Part shown: positions 10,883 through 23,015 of the stretch, piece by piece | How the letters are laid out: the number at the start of each line of letters is the position of its first letter | Position numbering within the stretch: the first letter of the stretch is position 1 | Assembly: GCA_947568835.1 (NCBI GenBank) | Contig: OX387612.1 | Coordinates: 3,844,001 to 3,908,000 of the forward strand | DNA from: Protonemura montana | Taxonomy: Eukaryota; Arthropoda; Insecta; Plecoptera; Nemouridae | Length of the DNA: 64,000 nt | Direction: 5' to 3' | Notes under the pieces: model-generated | What the model saw: the letters and a program-made list of their open reading frames with translations, nothing else | Database searches by the model: none | Told to the model about the DNA's origin: nothing | Position numbers and translations under genes: made by a program

Positions 10883-11004
10883 CACTAAACTAGCGACGTA
10901 CTACGATGACCACTACGTCAAGTAGGTCACCATATATGGGTAGTTTCACATAATAATTGCAGAAATTATCTCTCATCCCATAAAACTACAGAAATAATCG
11001 TGCT

Positions 11005-11016
11005 GTTCCATCAGTT
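11005..11016 (+). promoter_or_regulatory. Possible arthropod initiator upstream of the protease homolog
   Basis: TCAGTT at about 11010, roughly 25 bp before the ATG, fits the arthropod initiator consensus (TCAGT). No TATA box is evident. Weak, because the motif is short. Confidence 0.25.
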
Positions 11017-11034
11017 TCTAACCAACCTAACGTC

Positions 11035-14000
11035 ATGTCACTTCCGCCGGTATTGAAGCTCACGGTACTAGCTTGCCTTGGATACCTAGTATCAGCGAAC
11101 AGTGTAGTTTTCAACAGCCAGAATTCACCAGGAAAGTCTGGTGGTAATTCACCTCCGCTTAGCAGTAACCAGAATGTACCGTTGAAAAGTGGTATCCAGC
11201 CTGTGTCACATTCGTTCAACATTTCACCGACAGGAACGAGCAAGAATGTTTTGTTTGGTTCGGTGAATGCTGGGCTAGGCGCAGAAATATTGCCAAAACA
11301 TAAAAATAATTTGGATTTGGAATCTGCTTACATCAACTCGATTCTCGGTAAGTATTTGATATTATATTTATTTTATCATCCCGGCTACAACGTCTAGACG
11401 TCACCAACATAAACTTGGTTTGAACTTGTTTGGGTTCAAGATTTGATATTCTCTAAATCAATGATATTTTGCAAATGACAAGCGAACAAATTTAGGTAAA
11501 GCATGTTAAACAAGAAAAATATAGTGTTTAGCACATTGTGTCAATCAAAATGGAATTTTTTGTGATATGGAAAGGGTTTGTCTGATTATTTTCTTGAAAC
11601 TCAAATAGCGGTTTAAATTGTAAGCTTTCATTGACATTGGTTCGAATATGAAATGGAAATTAGCAAAAGAAAAAGATATGAACAGCTATAAGAAAAACTA
11701 TTTGAACTGGGTTTTGAATGCTAAGTAAAGGACACTAAATTTCCCAACGTTTAGTAAAATTTACTAGTTACTTCATCAAGGGTTTCAAGGACTGCTCTAA
11801 CCCTTGAAGAAGTAACTAGTATATGTAACGAAACGTCGGGAAATTTAGTTGTCCTTTACTTAGCATTCAAAACCCATTTCAAATAGTTTTTGTTAAAACT
11901 AGTGCTAAGGATAAATCAAGTAGACATGAGTCTAAAAACCATCATCTTAACAGCTTAACTTTGTGTGATGTGACAGATCTTATTTTTATTTGAACCTTAT
12001 AAGATATCATGAAATCAGTAAAACTGAATTTGTTGTTGGTGAAATCATTTATAAGCTACAAGTGTGGCCTCCCCCACCTCTGACGATCACCATCAGGTAA
12101 AGGATCCCTGATCTCAGCCTGTAAACCTGGAACGTCATTTAAATTTGCAACCCCTATTTTGGTAAATGTTTGTCTGAGAAGTTGACTCAAATGTGTTTTA
12201 GGTTCGCGCTCGCCACATCAGCATTGCAACTGTATCTCTCACCAGCATTGCCAACCCCCACCTGACGGATCGGGACAGATCGACATACGTATTGTCACAG
12301 ACGTAAGCGTTGCCCGTTTCAAAAACTCAGGTGTAACGATTCCTGACAATAGGTCTTTGTTTAATTCGTTTATAAAAGTCAATATTTAGCTGTGAAACAT
12401 GTCAGGTGACAATATTAATTTATCAAATCGAACAAAGACCCTCCTGATGGGAAGGGGTGGGGGTAGGTATGTGAGTTGGCAACACAGCTTAGATGGTCGA
12501 GTCGAGACGGGTTGAAATGTTGACACCTGACAAGATGGACATGAATCGAACAAAGACCCTCCTGATGGGAAGGGGTGGTGGTAGGTACGTGAGTTGGCAA
12601 CACAGCTTAGATGGTCGAGTCGAGACGGGTTGAAATGTTGACACCTGACAAGATGGACATGAATCGAACAAAGACCCTCCTGATGGGAAGGGGTGGTGGT
12701 AGGTACGTGAGTTGGCAACACAGCTTAGATGGTCGAGTCGAGACGGGTTGAAATGTTGACACCTGACAAGATGGACATGAATCGAACAAAGACAATCCTG
12801 ATGGGAAGGGGTGGGGGTAGGTACGTGAGTCGGCAACACAGCTTAGATGGTCGAGTCGAGACGGGTTGAAATGTTGACACCTGACAAGATGGACATGAAT
12901 CGAACAAAGACCCTCCTGATGGGAAGGGTTGGGGGTAGGTATGTGAGTTGGCAACACAGCTTAGATGGTCGAGTCAAGACGGGTTGAAATATTGACACCT
13001 GACAAGATGGACATGAATCGAACAAAGACCCTCCTGATGGGAAGGGGTGGGGGTAGGTACGTGAGTTGGCAACACAGCTTAGATGGTCGAGTCGAGACGG
13101 GTTGAAATGTTGACACCTGACAAGATGGACATGAATCTCCTGGTTTTAACTTGAAAATCCATGTACAAGAGTTTCTGGGATATACTTTACATGGAAAAAT
13201 AAGCAGTTCAAATGGGCGGTGTCTATGTTAAGTAAAAATTCAAAAATAATGAAAATAATAGAAAAATATTATTTAAAAATTGGCAATTTATACCCACATA
13301 TTTAAATTGAAATTCACAATTAAATAAGTCTGATCATAATTGATTTATTAAATTCTTAAAATAAGATTAGATGTGACGATTTATTTCTTTAACCTTTGAA
13401 ATGGATGGTTCTTCTAGCAAACAGAAATTATATTTATAAAAAAATAATACCTGCATGCTTAGGCAACCCGCGTTTCATATACGTACTTTAAGTTGCCTAT
13501 CCGTCCAGGCAATACACTCGTTCATTTGATCATTGTAACAAAACCCGTACATACCGGAAACCCAGTGGAGTAACTACTTGTAAATACAGCTTCCCAGTGG
13601 CGTGACCTGCGGCACTGGTTTAGTCTACTGCTGCTACAACTCGCACCATCCCACCACGACAACGTCAGCGCCTTGGACCACAGCATGGACCACAGCGTGG
13701 ACCACAGCGTGGACCACGGCGATGCCACCTCACACCTGTGGGACCAGGAATATCATACCTGTCAACGGGATCAGCCCGTCCTACGGCCAGGTACGTAAAC
13801 CACCTGGAAAAATGACGTCACTGGAAACACAATAGCTTTTATAGGAACATTGAAAACCTCTCAAAAAACTGGTACCTAGGGACACAAAAATTGGTCCGCG
13901 CAATAGTGTATTATTTGTGGTGTTTAACGAAGCACTGTTTTGACATCTGGCCATGCGGTCAGATGGTCTAAGCGCAATAGAAGCATTTGTAATTGAAATC

Positions 14001-17000
14001 AGATTTCACAAGCCAATTTGTTGTTCAAAATTTGATATGAGACTTAAGGGGCGTCGTCAATTATTTGTTCTTGTGATTTGAATTCTCTGATTGAAAATTG
14101 CTTGATTTGTTGTGTTTAACGACGCACTGTTGTGTCAATGGGTCAAGTGGAACTTGGCTTCTTCCTCTTTCAAGTGGAAGTCAACGGGCCATACGGTGCT
14201 GGTCTCATGGCGTCAGTGAATGGATGGATGATGTTGAGGATGATGATAAACCTAACCTTACCTAACCTTGCCAGCATTAACCAGATGAGGTTAATGTTGG
14301 TAGAAGCCTAACTAAGATCGGTGTTTTTACTCAATTGTACAGATCATACCAACAGTATAGTAAATTCCCATGGTTTCGTCTGAAATCTTCCTCCTTCTTT
14401 AAAAAGCATTGATATGTCAGAATGAAATTAAAAAAAATATTCCAAAAAAACAGTTGGCACCCTTTGAATTATATCAGCTAATAAAATATGTAAGTACATA
14501 TATTTTTTAACAATGTTCGCAGTCAAGCTTCGGTGAATACCCGTGGACGGCGCTCGTGCTCGGGACTGGAAACGACTACGTCGGTGGCGGCGTCCTTATC
14601 AGCAGTACCCACGTGTTGACGGCCGCTCATAGGGTTCACACGTACAGGTAAGTGCATAGCAATCTCGACCTTAAGTCCCGATGGCTACACTTAGAGCTAA
14701 AACCAAATACAACGAGTTGAGTTCCAAGCAATGTTATGTTCAATTGGTCGGAAAAGGTATGAGCTAAAATATTAAATACAAAACGAAGTTTCTAGCTCTT
14801 CATTTTTAAATGTTCTTCTGCTTAAGTATGTGCAATGCCAGAGTTGGAAACACCGGTTCTCGTGAGATCACCGAAGTTGAGCAACACTGAGCTAGGTCAG
14901 GCATTGGATGGGTGACCATCATACACATGGCCAGTTCTGTTCGGGAGAGAGATTGGAGGGATGAAAGTTAAGCAACACTGCGCTGGGTCAGGTATTGGAT
15001 GGGCGACCATCATACACATAACCAGTTCAGTTCGGGAGAGAGTTTGGAGGGATGAAAGTTAAGCAACACTGCGCTGAGTCAGGTTTTGGATGGGTGACCA
15101 TCATACACATGACCAGTTCTGTTCGGGAGAGAGGTAGGAGGGATGAAAGTTAGTACAGCACTTTCACTCGCCTTGCTTATCAACCTCTCGACAGCATGGA
15201 TTCGTGGAGGAATCCTGTTGTTCGCGTTGTACCGTCCTTCGGAAGGGACGTTAAGCCGGTGTTTCCCTTGGTGCTCTTCGACAGGAGTAGGCTACGTGCC
15301 GGCACCGGGTTTTCTCTCAATCCTTTTAGTCAATGTTAAATGTATTATAATCCTCATCATCATCCACTCATTAAACGACGCCATTAAACCAGTACCGCAG
15401 GGCACGTCTCTCTCTACATGTAATTTAGTTCAAGCCAAACAAAAACAGCTTCTTAAACTTCGCTCCCCGTTTGCACCCAGCAACGGCGCCGGACTCAAGG
15501 TGCGTCTGGGAGAGTGGAACGCTGCTGGGGACACCGAGCCCTACCCCTTCCAGGAGTACTCCATCAGCCGGGTGTTTGTGCACCCATACTTCAACTCGAC
15601 TAACCTCCACAACGACGTCGCCCTAATCACCCTCTCGTCGGCCGTCCACCTCGAATCGTCACCACATATCAACGCGGCGTGTCTCACCCCGTCAGTCGTT
15701 GACGTTACGGGGCACAGGTAAGACGTCCAAAACAACATTAAAGACAGCATTTTTTTTTTTTCACCTTTAGTCTTAAAAATGGAAACAATCATAAGTAAGC
15801 TCTGGCTTGACATGGACGCTCTAACCGGGGAATGTGTCGCAGCCAACACAGTGTGTCAAAGGGACAAGGCTTAGCGGTGGCCGGTCCTTGGTGCTGTTGG
15901 ACAGGAGCAGCCAACACAGTGTGTCAAAGGGACAAGGCTAAGCGATGGCCGATCCTTAGTGCTGTTGGACAGGAGCAGCCAACACTGTGTGTCAAAGGGA
16001 CAAGACTAAGCGGTGGCCAGTCCTTGGTGTTGTTGGACAGAAGCAGCCAACACAGTGTGTCAAAGTGACAAGGCTAAGCGGTGGCCGGTCCTTGGTGCTG
16101 TTGGACAGGAGCAGCCAACACAGTGTGTCAAAGTGACAAGGCTAAGCGGTGGCCGGTCCTTGGTGCTGTTGGACAGGAGCAGTCAACACAGTGTGTCAAA
16201 GTGACAAGGCTAAGCGGTGGCCGGTCCTTGGTGCTGTTGGACAGAAGCAGCCAACACAGTGTGTCAAAGAGACAAGACGAAGCGGTGGTTGGTCCTTGGA
16301 GCTGTTGGACTTTAGTGTGTCTACACCTAGTTCACCCTCGACACCCTTCTAGGTGCTGGGTATCCGGCTGGGGTAAGGACGCATTCGGTGCCACTGGGGT
16401 CTACCAGGATATCATGAAGGCTGTGGACGTGGTGGTGGTCGACCAGAACGCGTGTGAATCTGCCATGCGCTCCACACGGCTGGGTTCGTACTTCCAGTTG
16501 GACAGGACCAGCTTCGTGTGCGCCGGCGGCGAGACCAGCAAAGACGCATGCACAGTGAGTAGAGGGAATTTTGGTGCGGTCAGAGTGCAGGTTATAGTTA
16601 GAGAAAGAATGTCGATTTTAAAGTTTCTTAGAGAAAATTGGCCGCCAAGTCACCGACCAGCCAGTTTTATCGACCAGTTTTACCAACAAAATAGAGAGTG
16701 CCGAACAACGCCGTTGAGTGGATTCATCGTCTTACGAAATCTGATTTATATATTGTTTCTCACAGATTACTCGCATGTGAGACTGGTTTACGCTCAATTA
16801 ATCTTTTAAATGCTTAGCTTAACTACTGATAAACGTGTATAGATATTTAGAGGTGTAATTATTTAATTGTAGGGGTTTTTAAAAAAGGATGGCCGCCAGC
16901 GCCATCTGCATTTGTCTTCTGTTACCACATGGTGACAATCAAACCAGGAAGTGCAGTCAGAACCTAATAACAATGGCGGATAACTCAGCGCAGATATTTT

Positions 17001-18636
17001 AAAAATTAACATATTTCATTGGTCGTTTTTTATGGGAAACATGATTGAAATTACAGAACTTTGACAACTGTCGCTTGTCAACGATCCTCGCAATCCAGTG
17101 CGTGTTCAGAATCCACCTGAAAGTAGTGGTATTTTGTTGAAAATCTAGCTTGTTAGATCTTTTAGGAAAATTGAAGTCACGTTCTTTCTGGCCATAATTT
17201 GCGTAAACTTGTATTTACGACTCAACAAATAATATAACGAACTCGTCTAAAAGTTGTGTACGAACTGGTTTTGGATATTTTTATGATATCAATAATTTTA
17301 ATTTTAATAAACAATAACTCGCCACTTACTTATGTCCGTGGCAGAACGAAATTGAATCCTCGCGTGGTTTGCTCGTAAAGAAAAGGTGAACATGCGAGTG
17401 AGATTTCCGGTAGAAATTGCAGATGACCTGCTAAAGATTCTTCTGAAACCCATTCTATGAATGGGCTGATCAGATCTAGATAGTGTTCACCGTTTTATGC
17501 CTAAGAACCGGATTCAAACGAGATTTATCGACATTCCTCAATGTCTTTCGTGGGTGGACCATCTTTCCTCATTGATCCCGGCAAGAGGATTAATTCACTG
17601 CCGACAAAATGTAATATTTATGTTTTAATAGGTATTTAATAGGTAATTTAATAGGTAATAGGTAATAGGTATAGGTATGTCTTTTTTCGTATAGGAACTA
17701 AGAAAAAGTGCATTTAATCAAGTACAATAGCTCATAAATAGCTCATCGTTTAAAAGTGGTAGATAATTTTTAAAGTATGGTTATAAGAATCAAGTTTACA
17801 ACAACTATTTGTACCCTTAATTTGGTGACAGGCATAAGTATCAGAAAGTCAGGATAATAAGTTGTTTCTTTCACTTAGCATTCAAAAAGCCAGTTCTCAT
17901 ATTTTTTTACAAAGTTGCAATGTCTTTTTTATCAATTTTATTTGGCATTTGAAACATTTCTTGGTACAGCAAAGATGATGGATACTAAGAATGATGACAT
18001 TCCACCACATAGCGCTATTTTTAAACTGTCTGTGATGTAAAACGGCCGCCGAATGACTGCTTTACCGCGACAAAAATGTAGGATGCTCCCAGGTGGAGTC
18101 ACCGTCGTTTTGAGTGTTAAGAGATTTCATTTCGTTATTTATCGCAGATTACTCGCATTTGAAACTGGTTTACTGTCAATTAATTTTTATTAGTGCTAAC
18201 CTCAACGATTGATAAACATGTATAGCGATATTTTGATTCGTAATTATTTGTTTGTTATCACTCCCGGTCGCAAGCACCATCTGATGGCACCTACCGCTAC
18301 CACATGCTACCGGCCTCGTTCGCTCAGCAGAAAGTTTAACATTAACGCCACTGTGCCATACCTATAAACTCAACGATATTACCATTCGACATCAACGTGC
18401 AACCAAAACGTATTCGCCATTTTTTTCGCCCCAAAAACAGTTAGTATTTCGTGACCCACCCACTGTTGTTCGAACAGGGTGACGGGGGATCTCCACTGGT
18501 CTGCGACATCAACGGCCACTACCACGTGATCGGCTTGGTCGCCTGGGGCATCGGATGTGCGAACACAGGAATACCAGGCATCTACGTGCACGTGCAGGCA
18601 TACCAACAGTGGATCGCCCAGCACATGACTTACTGA
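11035..18636 (+). CDS. Clip-domain serine protease homolog (PPAF2/masquerade-type), 7 exons
   Basis: Exons 11035-11347, 12202-12302, 13590-13790, 14523-14647, 15481-15717, 16353-16554 and 18478-18636; phases match at every junction, giving 445 aa. Residues 1-21 are a signal peptide (LKLTVLACLGYLVSA). A clip domain follows around 110-155, with six cysteines ending in adjacent CC (HCNC, HCQPPPDGSGQIDIR, TCGTGLVYCC), then a WTTA-repeat linker and CGTRN. The S1-like domain has FGEYPWTALVL, LTAAHRV (His kept), NDVALITL (Asp kept) and GDGGSPLVC: Gly replaces the catalytic Ser, so it should be inactive. KVRLGEW and CWVSGWGKDAFG are typical of PPAF-II/SPH cofactors, which help proPO-activating proteases form active phenoloxidase. 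Large introns hold SINEs and minisatellites. Confidence 0.88.
11683..11945. repeat. Fold-back element with about 110-bp inverted arms
   Basis: The left arm (agaaaaactatttgaactgg, gggttttgaatgctaagtaa, actagttacttcatcaaggg) is the reverse complement of the right arm (cccttgaagaagtaactagt, aacgaaacgtcgggaaattt, gactaaa-type end at 11945). It is a palindromic form of the 325-bp element's terminal part and lies in intron 1 of the protease homolog. Confidence 0.85.
12418..13138. repeat. 118-bp minisatellite, about 6 copies
   Basis: The unit includes gaatcgaacaaagaccctcc, gatgggaaggggtgggggta, gagttggcaacacagcttag and gacaagatggacat. Starts of gaatcg at 12543 and 12661 give 118 bp. Two more copies lie at 28335-28570. 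It is in intron 2 of the protease homolog. Confidence 0.92.
13672..13724 (+). repeat. 12-bp coding microsatellite (WTTA repeats)
   Basis: In-frame repeats of tggaccacagcg (with acagca and acggcg variants) encode WTTA four times, between the clip domain and the CGTRN motif of the protease homolog. Confidence 0.9.
13903..14300 (-). repeat. Two 5S-SINE tail fragments
   Basis: tgtggtgtttaacgaagcac near 13916 and gttgtgtttaacgacgcact near 14110, the latter followed by ggtctcatggcgtcagtgaa, gatgatg repeats and taacctaacc. Intron 3 of the protease homolog. Confidence 0.7.
14832..15408 (+). repeat. 5S-derived SINE with three head units
   Basis: The head reads gttggaaacaccggttctcg, agatcaccgaagttgagcaa and attggatgggtgaccatcat (5S box C). 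Two further units follow, then the body (caacctctcgacagcatgga, ccgtccttcggaagggacgt) and the (atc) tail at 15350-15370. It ends about 70 bp before exon 5 of the protease homolog and leaves a spurious open frame running into that exon. Confidence 0.88.
15838..16310. repeat. 68-bp minisatellite, about 7 copies
   Basis: The unit includes cagccaacacagtgtgtcaa, gacaaggctaagcggtggcc and tccttggtgctgttggacag. The same satellite occurs inverted at 42487-42968. It is in intron 5 of the protease homolog; a frame through it and exon 6 is an artefact. Confidence 0.92.
16600..16990. mobile_element. MITE-like fragment, family B
   Basis: Shares cagattactcgcatgtgaga, ctggtttacgctcaattaat and ggccgccagcgcc-type ends with 18035-18370, 34930-35130, 40400-40775 and 63430-63640. 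No coding capacity. Confidence 0.55.
16991..18034. other. Intronic DNA without recognised features
   Basis: Part of intron 6 of the protease homolog. A short run of ataggtaataggta repeats near 17630-17680 is the only visible structure. Confidence 0.5.
18035..18372. mobile_element. MITE-like element, family B
   Basis: aacggccgccgaatgactgc, gatgctcccaggtggagtca, cagattactcgcatttgaaa and cctcgttcgctcagcagaaa, all shared with the copy at 63430-63640 (inverted) and partly with 35575-35700 and 25660-25780. Confidence 0.6.
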
Positions 18637-18639
18637 AAA

Positions 18640-20130
18640 TACCAGAAATATCCGGTTTATCCGGCTTATGTATCTACATCATATGTAAACATTACTGTTA
18701 CCTACAATATACTGTTTATCTAGGTTAGATAACGCTACCTACTGTGTTATTGTCATGGATTTTCAGTAAATACAATACAAGAAAATACTAGGATATCTGG
18801 CATATTCGGTATATCTGGTTTACCAGGAATACCCAGAATACCCGATTTCTACTCCACCGCAAGAAGTAGATGTACTGTAGCGACGTACCAAAACATACCC
18901 AGGGCTTGTTACAGATGTATATGTCTTGAAATGAAGATAATGTCCAGCACGTATGTACATTCTCCTGGTGGATTGCGAGCATGGGTTCTCTGAAAGATAT
19001 GCCAGAATTTATGTGGGACGGGATCCACAAAGTTAAGTTTAATCTTAATCCGCATTTATTTGTAGGTTTAGTTGTTATCGCTATGGTAATAAGCACTGAA
19101 TATCTGGAAATAGATTCTGTGATTGTGTGAAATCTTATTTAAGTTGCAAACGCTTGCAATGCGAGGGGAATTTTATTATTAGGAACACTAATAACCTCTC
19201 AAAAATCCGAATTTTAAGATGGTTTTAGTGTTTCTTATGACAAAAAAAAACTGTCTTTGATTGTCTTACAATTTTTTAACGGTGCTGCGTTATAATTGTA
19301 ATGAAGAAATAATTGTAAGATTGTTATATGATGCTGACCATGCAAATTGTACCAGCATATTAATATAGTTCCTTTTATAGAGTCCTTATGTATTTTTAGT
19401 GCGAGAAGGAACTAAATACTTTATTATATTTTAATTATAATAATTATATTATATTTTTATTATACTTTACTATATATTAATATAGTTTCTTTTATAGAGT
19501 CCTTATGTATTTTTAGTGCGAGAAGGAACTAAATACTTTATTATATTGTAACCCAGTGGATGAGCTGTAATCAATAAACCAAATACATACATACATACAT
19601 ACATACATACTTGCTTAGCTCTGTTCAGTGGATCCGGGCGCTGGTGATATCTGATTGCAGAAAAATAACAGACATTGAAAAATGTATTTTTTTAAAGATT
19701 GGAAATAAATTGATAATAATCGTGTAAAAGTTATAACTAAATATGATAAGTGTGTTCACATGTAAGTAATTTCTCAGTTACGTTACTAATTATCTCGGTA
19801 CGTGCTATAATTTAATGTGATTTTTAAATGTGATTGTAATATTGTAAAATATGAAATAAAAATGCTGATAATTGAGATTGAAAACGTACAACGTTATTTC
19901 CTAGGAAGCCACTTCCAATCAATGTCATTTCCCATATTTTTCATCTTTTCTATTTTCAATTTTTCCTTTTTCGCATTTCCCATTTCCCAATTTTTGTTCC
20001 TATGTCCTATTATTGTCCGTTGCTGTTTTCCCCCACTTGGCCATTTATTGAACGGAGTTAAAGGAAACTGACGACCAATGCTTCTTCAGATATACGCCGG
20101 CTCCTGCCTTCCAGGTTAGGTTATGTTCAT
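18640..20130. other. Intergenic DNA with a 68-bp direct repeat and a (CATA)n tract
   Basis: An approximately 68-bp segment beginning atatagtt.cttttatagag occurs at about 19365 and 19481. A (catacata)n microsatellite follows at 19587-19611 after tgtaacccagtggatgagct, a pattern reminiscent of a retroposon 3' end. I see no other structure and no gene. Confidence 0.55.
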
Positions 20131-20134
20131 CATC

Positions 20135-20222
20135 ATCCTCATCATAATCCACTCATTCATCGACGCCATTAGACCAGTGCTACAAGGCCCGTTGTCAAAA
20201 CAGTGCGTCGTTAAACACAATA
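20135..20222 (+). repeat. 5S-SINE tail fragment
   Basis: catcatcctcatcataatcc, cgacgccattagaccagtgc and aacagtgcgtcgttaaacac. Confidence 0.75.
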
Positions 20223-20945
20223 AATTGTTACTCTTGTCTTTGTTATCAGTGGTATAATCCATCCTCAACTTAATCATTATTATTAGGTACTATCATTAAT
20301 AATACTTTGTATTTATGTTCCATTTTAGAAATTAGTCTGAATATTCTGCTGAAGGTTTACCCTGCCTACAGCAGGAGAATTTTAAGACTAGTATAGATAA
20401 ATAGTAATCAAATCAATCAATCTACCGTGGCTTGAACATTCTTGAAGCCACCACGTTGATGTCATTTGATTAAATTTGCCAACGAGCCTGTTTCTAAGAC
20501 GAGTCCAGCATGGCCCACGGACCTGCAGCCATCGAAGATTTTTCAAACAAGTTTGAGAAAACAGCCGGTTGCAACTTATTAGCCATGCTACGCGTCAAAC
20601 TAATTGAGATGAACCAAGGTGTGGTCTCCGTCTAAACAAACTTCTCGTGCTCAGCTTTTAAAAGAAAGATTCCTAGGTTTAATTTGTGAAAATATTTTTT
20701 TTCAGACGAAACACCTGACCGTACCTGTTTATTAAAATAAAAAATATTCGGTTCTGTTGGGAGACAAAGTTTCAATTTAAGTCGAATATTTACTTCTTAA
20801 AATCCTGATATAAGCTACCGAAAAAGTATTTTTTTTATTTCAGGTAATATGTATGAAAAAAAAACCTCATAGACCAAAATTAAATCTTACATCAAAAACG
20901 TTCTCAATCTTTATCAACATTCCACTACAAAAATCTTGTCTTCTT
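20223..20945. other. Intergenic DNA without recognised features
   Basis: AT-rich. A segment near 20330-20410 resembles LINE 3' UTRs only in composition. Confidence 0.45.
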
Positions 20946-20947
20946 TT

Positions 20948-22035
20948 TTAAGCAACACTGCGCTGGGTCAGGTATTGGATGGGTGACCATCATACACATG
21001 ACCAGTTCTGTTCGGGAGAGAGGTTGGAGAGATGAAAGTTAAGCAACACTGCGCTGGGTCAGGTTTTGGATGGGTGACCATCATACACATGACCAGTTCT
21101 GTTCGGGAGAGAGGTTGGAGAGATACAAGTTGAGCAACACTACGCTGGGTCAGGTATTGGATGGGTGACCATCATACACATGACCAGTTCTGTTCGGGCG
21201 AGAGGTTGGAGGGATACAAGTTGAGCAACACTACGCTGGGTCAGGTATTGGAAGGGTGACCATCATACACATGACCAGTTCTGTTCGGGAGAGAGGTTGG
21301 AGAGATACAAGTTGAGCAACACTGCGCTGGGTCAGGTATTGGAAGGGTGACCATCATACACATGACCAGTTCTGTTCGGGAGAGAGGTTGGAGGGATGAA
21401 AGTTAAGCAACACTGCACTGAGTCAGGTATTGGATGGGTGACCATCATACACATGACCAGTTCTGTTCGGGAGAGAGGTTGGAGAGATGAAATTTAAGCA
21501 ACACTGCACTGAGTCAGGTATTGGATGGGTGACCATCATACACATGACCAGTTCTGTTCGGGAGAGAGGTTGGAGAGATGAAAGTTAAGCAACACTGCAC
21601 TGAGTCAGGTATTGGATGGGTGACCATCATACACATGACCAGTTCTGTTCGAGAGAGCGGTTTGAGGGATGAAAGTTAAGCAACACTGCACTGAGTCAGG
21701 TATTGGATGGGTGACCATCATACACATGACCAGTTCTGTTCGGGAGAGGTTGGAGGGATAAAAGTTTAGCAACACTTCACTGAGTCAGGTATTGGATGGG
21801 TGACCATCATACACATGACCAGTTCTGTTCGCGTGAGAGGTTGGAGGGATGAAAGTTAGTACAGCAACTTCACTCGCCTTGCTTATCAACCTCTCGACAG
21901 CATGGATTTGTGGAGGAATCCCGTTGTTCGCGTTGTACCGTCTTTTGAAAGGGACTGTAAGCCAGTGGTCCCCTTGGTCTCCGACAGGAGTAGGCTACGT
22001 ACCAGGACCGGCTTTGCCGTCCTCCTTAAAAGACT
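20948..22035 (+). repeat. 5S-derived SINE with about ten tandem head units
   Basis: About ten units, each with agcaacactgcgctgggtca (box A/IE region) and attggatgggtgaccatcat (box C), spaced about 91 bp. From 21850 the body follows (caacctctcgacagcatgga, agccagtggtccccttggtc), truncated near 22035. The 5'-most part of the 5S head (cggttctcg) is missing. Confidence 0.88.
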
Positions 22036-22294
22036 AAAATCATAATCATTTATCATTATCCCCTCATTATTGCCCCCTCGCTTTTTCTGAATGCAAACTG
22101 AAACTCGCTCATTAGCACAAGTTATCACACCTTACCCTGCATTATCACACGTTACCAAACGGGAGCTACTTCAAGCTGAGGAACAAGTTATGTAAATCAC
22201 GGTACGGAAGCCGCCACCAGGACCAGAGTGCAGGCACTGACATTGCGTGGGCAGATCTGTGCTCTTGATTCATTCTGAGATAAAGATCTGCATC

Positions 22295-23015
22295 TTGATT
22301 GATTTTTTGTTTAATGACGCACTGTTTTAACAATGGGCCATGTGGCACTGGTCTGATGGCGTCGTTGAACGAGTGAACGATAATGAGGATGATGATGAAT
22401 CTAATCTAGGCTAAAAGGGAGGAACGGAAACCCGGTGCCGGCACGTAGCCTACTCCTGTCGAACACCAAGGGGATCTCCGGCTGAACGTCCCTTCCACAG
22501 GACGGTACAACGCGAACAACAGGATTCCTCCACAAATCCATGCTGTCGAGAGGTTGATAAGCAAGGCGAGTGAAGTTGCTTGGCGAGTGAACTTTCATCG
22601 CCCCAACCTCTCTCCCGAACAGAACTGGTCATGTGTGTGATGGTCATCCATCCAATACCTGACCCAGCGCAGTGTTGATTAACTTACATCCCTCCAATCT
22701 CTCTCCCGAACAGAACTGGTCATGTGTATGATGGTCGCCCATTCAATACCTGACCCACGCAGTGTTGCTTAACTTTCATCCCTCTAGCCTCTCTCCCAAA
22801 CAGAACTGTCGTGTGTATGATAATCACCCATCCAATAACTGACTCAGCGCAGTGTTGCTTAACTTTCATCCCTCCAACCTCTCTCCCAAACAGAACTAGT
22901 CGTGTGTATGATGGTCACCCACCCAATACCCGACCCAGCGCAGTGTTGCTTAACTTTCATCCCTCCAACCTCTCTCCCAAACAGAACTAGTCGTGTGTAT
23001 GATAATCACCCATCT
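22295..23015 (-). repeat. 5S-derived SINE, inverted, about five head units
   Basis: Tail at 22305-22400 (gcactgttttaacaatgggc, gatgatgaatcta), body at 22420-22600, then units to 23015. It faces the previous copy tail to tail, about 260 bp apart. Confidence 0.85.

Noticed and set aside
12386-13025. Overlapping minus-strand frames of about 60-116 codons
   Set aside because: Frames across the 118-bp array; also present at 28305-28564 wherever the unit occurs.
14835-14940. 5S rRNA gene
   Set aside because: Only the middle of 5S rRNA is matched; both ends diverge and a SINE body follows, as in all other copies.
15143-15721. 192-codon plus-strand frame as a separate gene
   Set aside because: Its first two thirds are 5S-SINE body and intron; only 15481-15717 is an exon of the protease homolog.
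16081-16809. 242-codon plus-strand frame as a separate gene
   Set aside because: 68-bp satellite, exon 6 of the protease homolog (16353-16554) and a MITE read in one frame.
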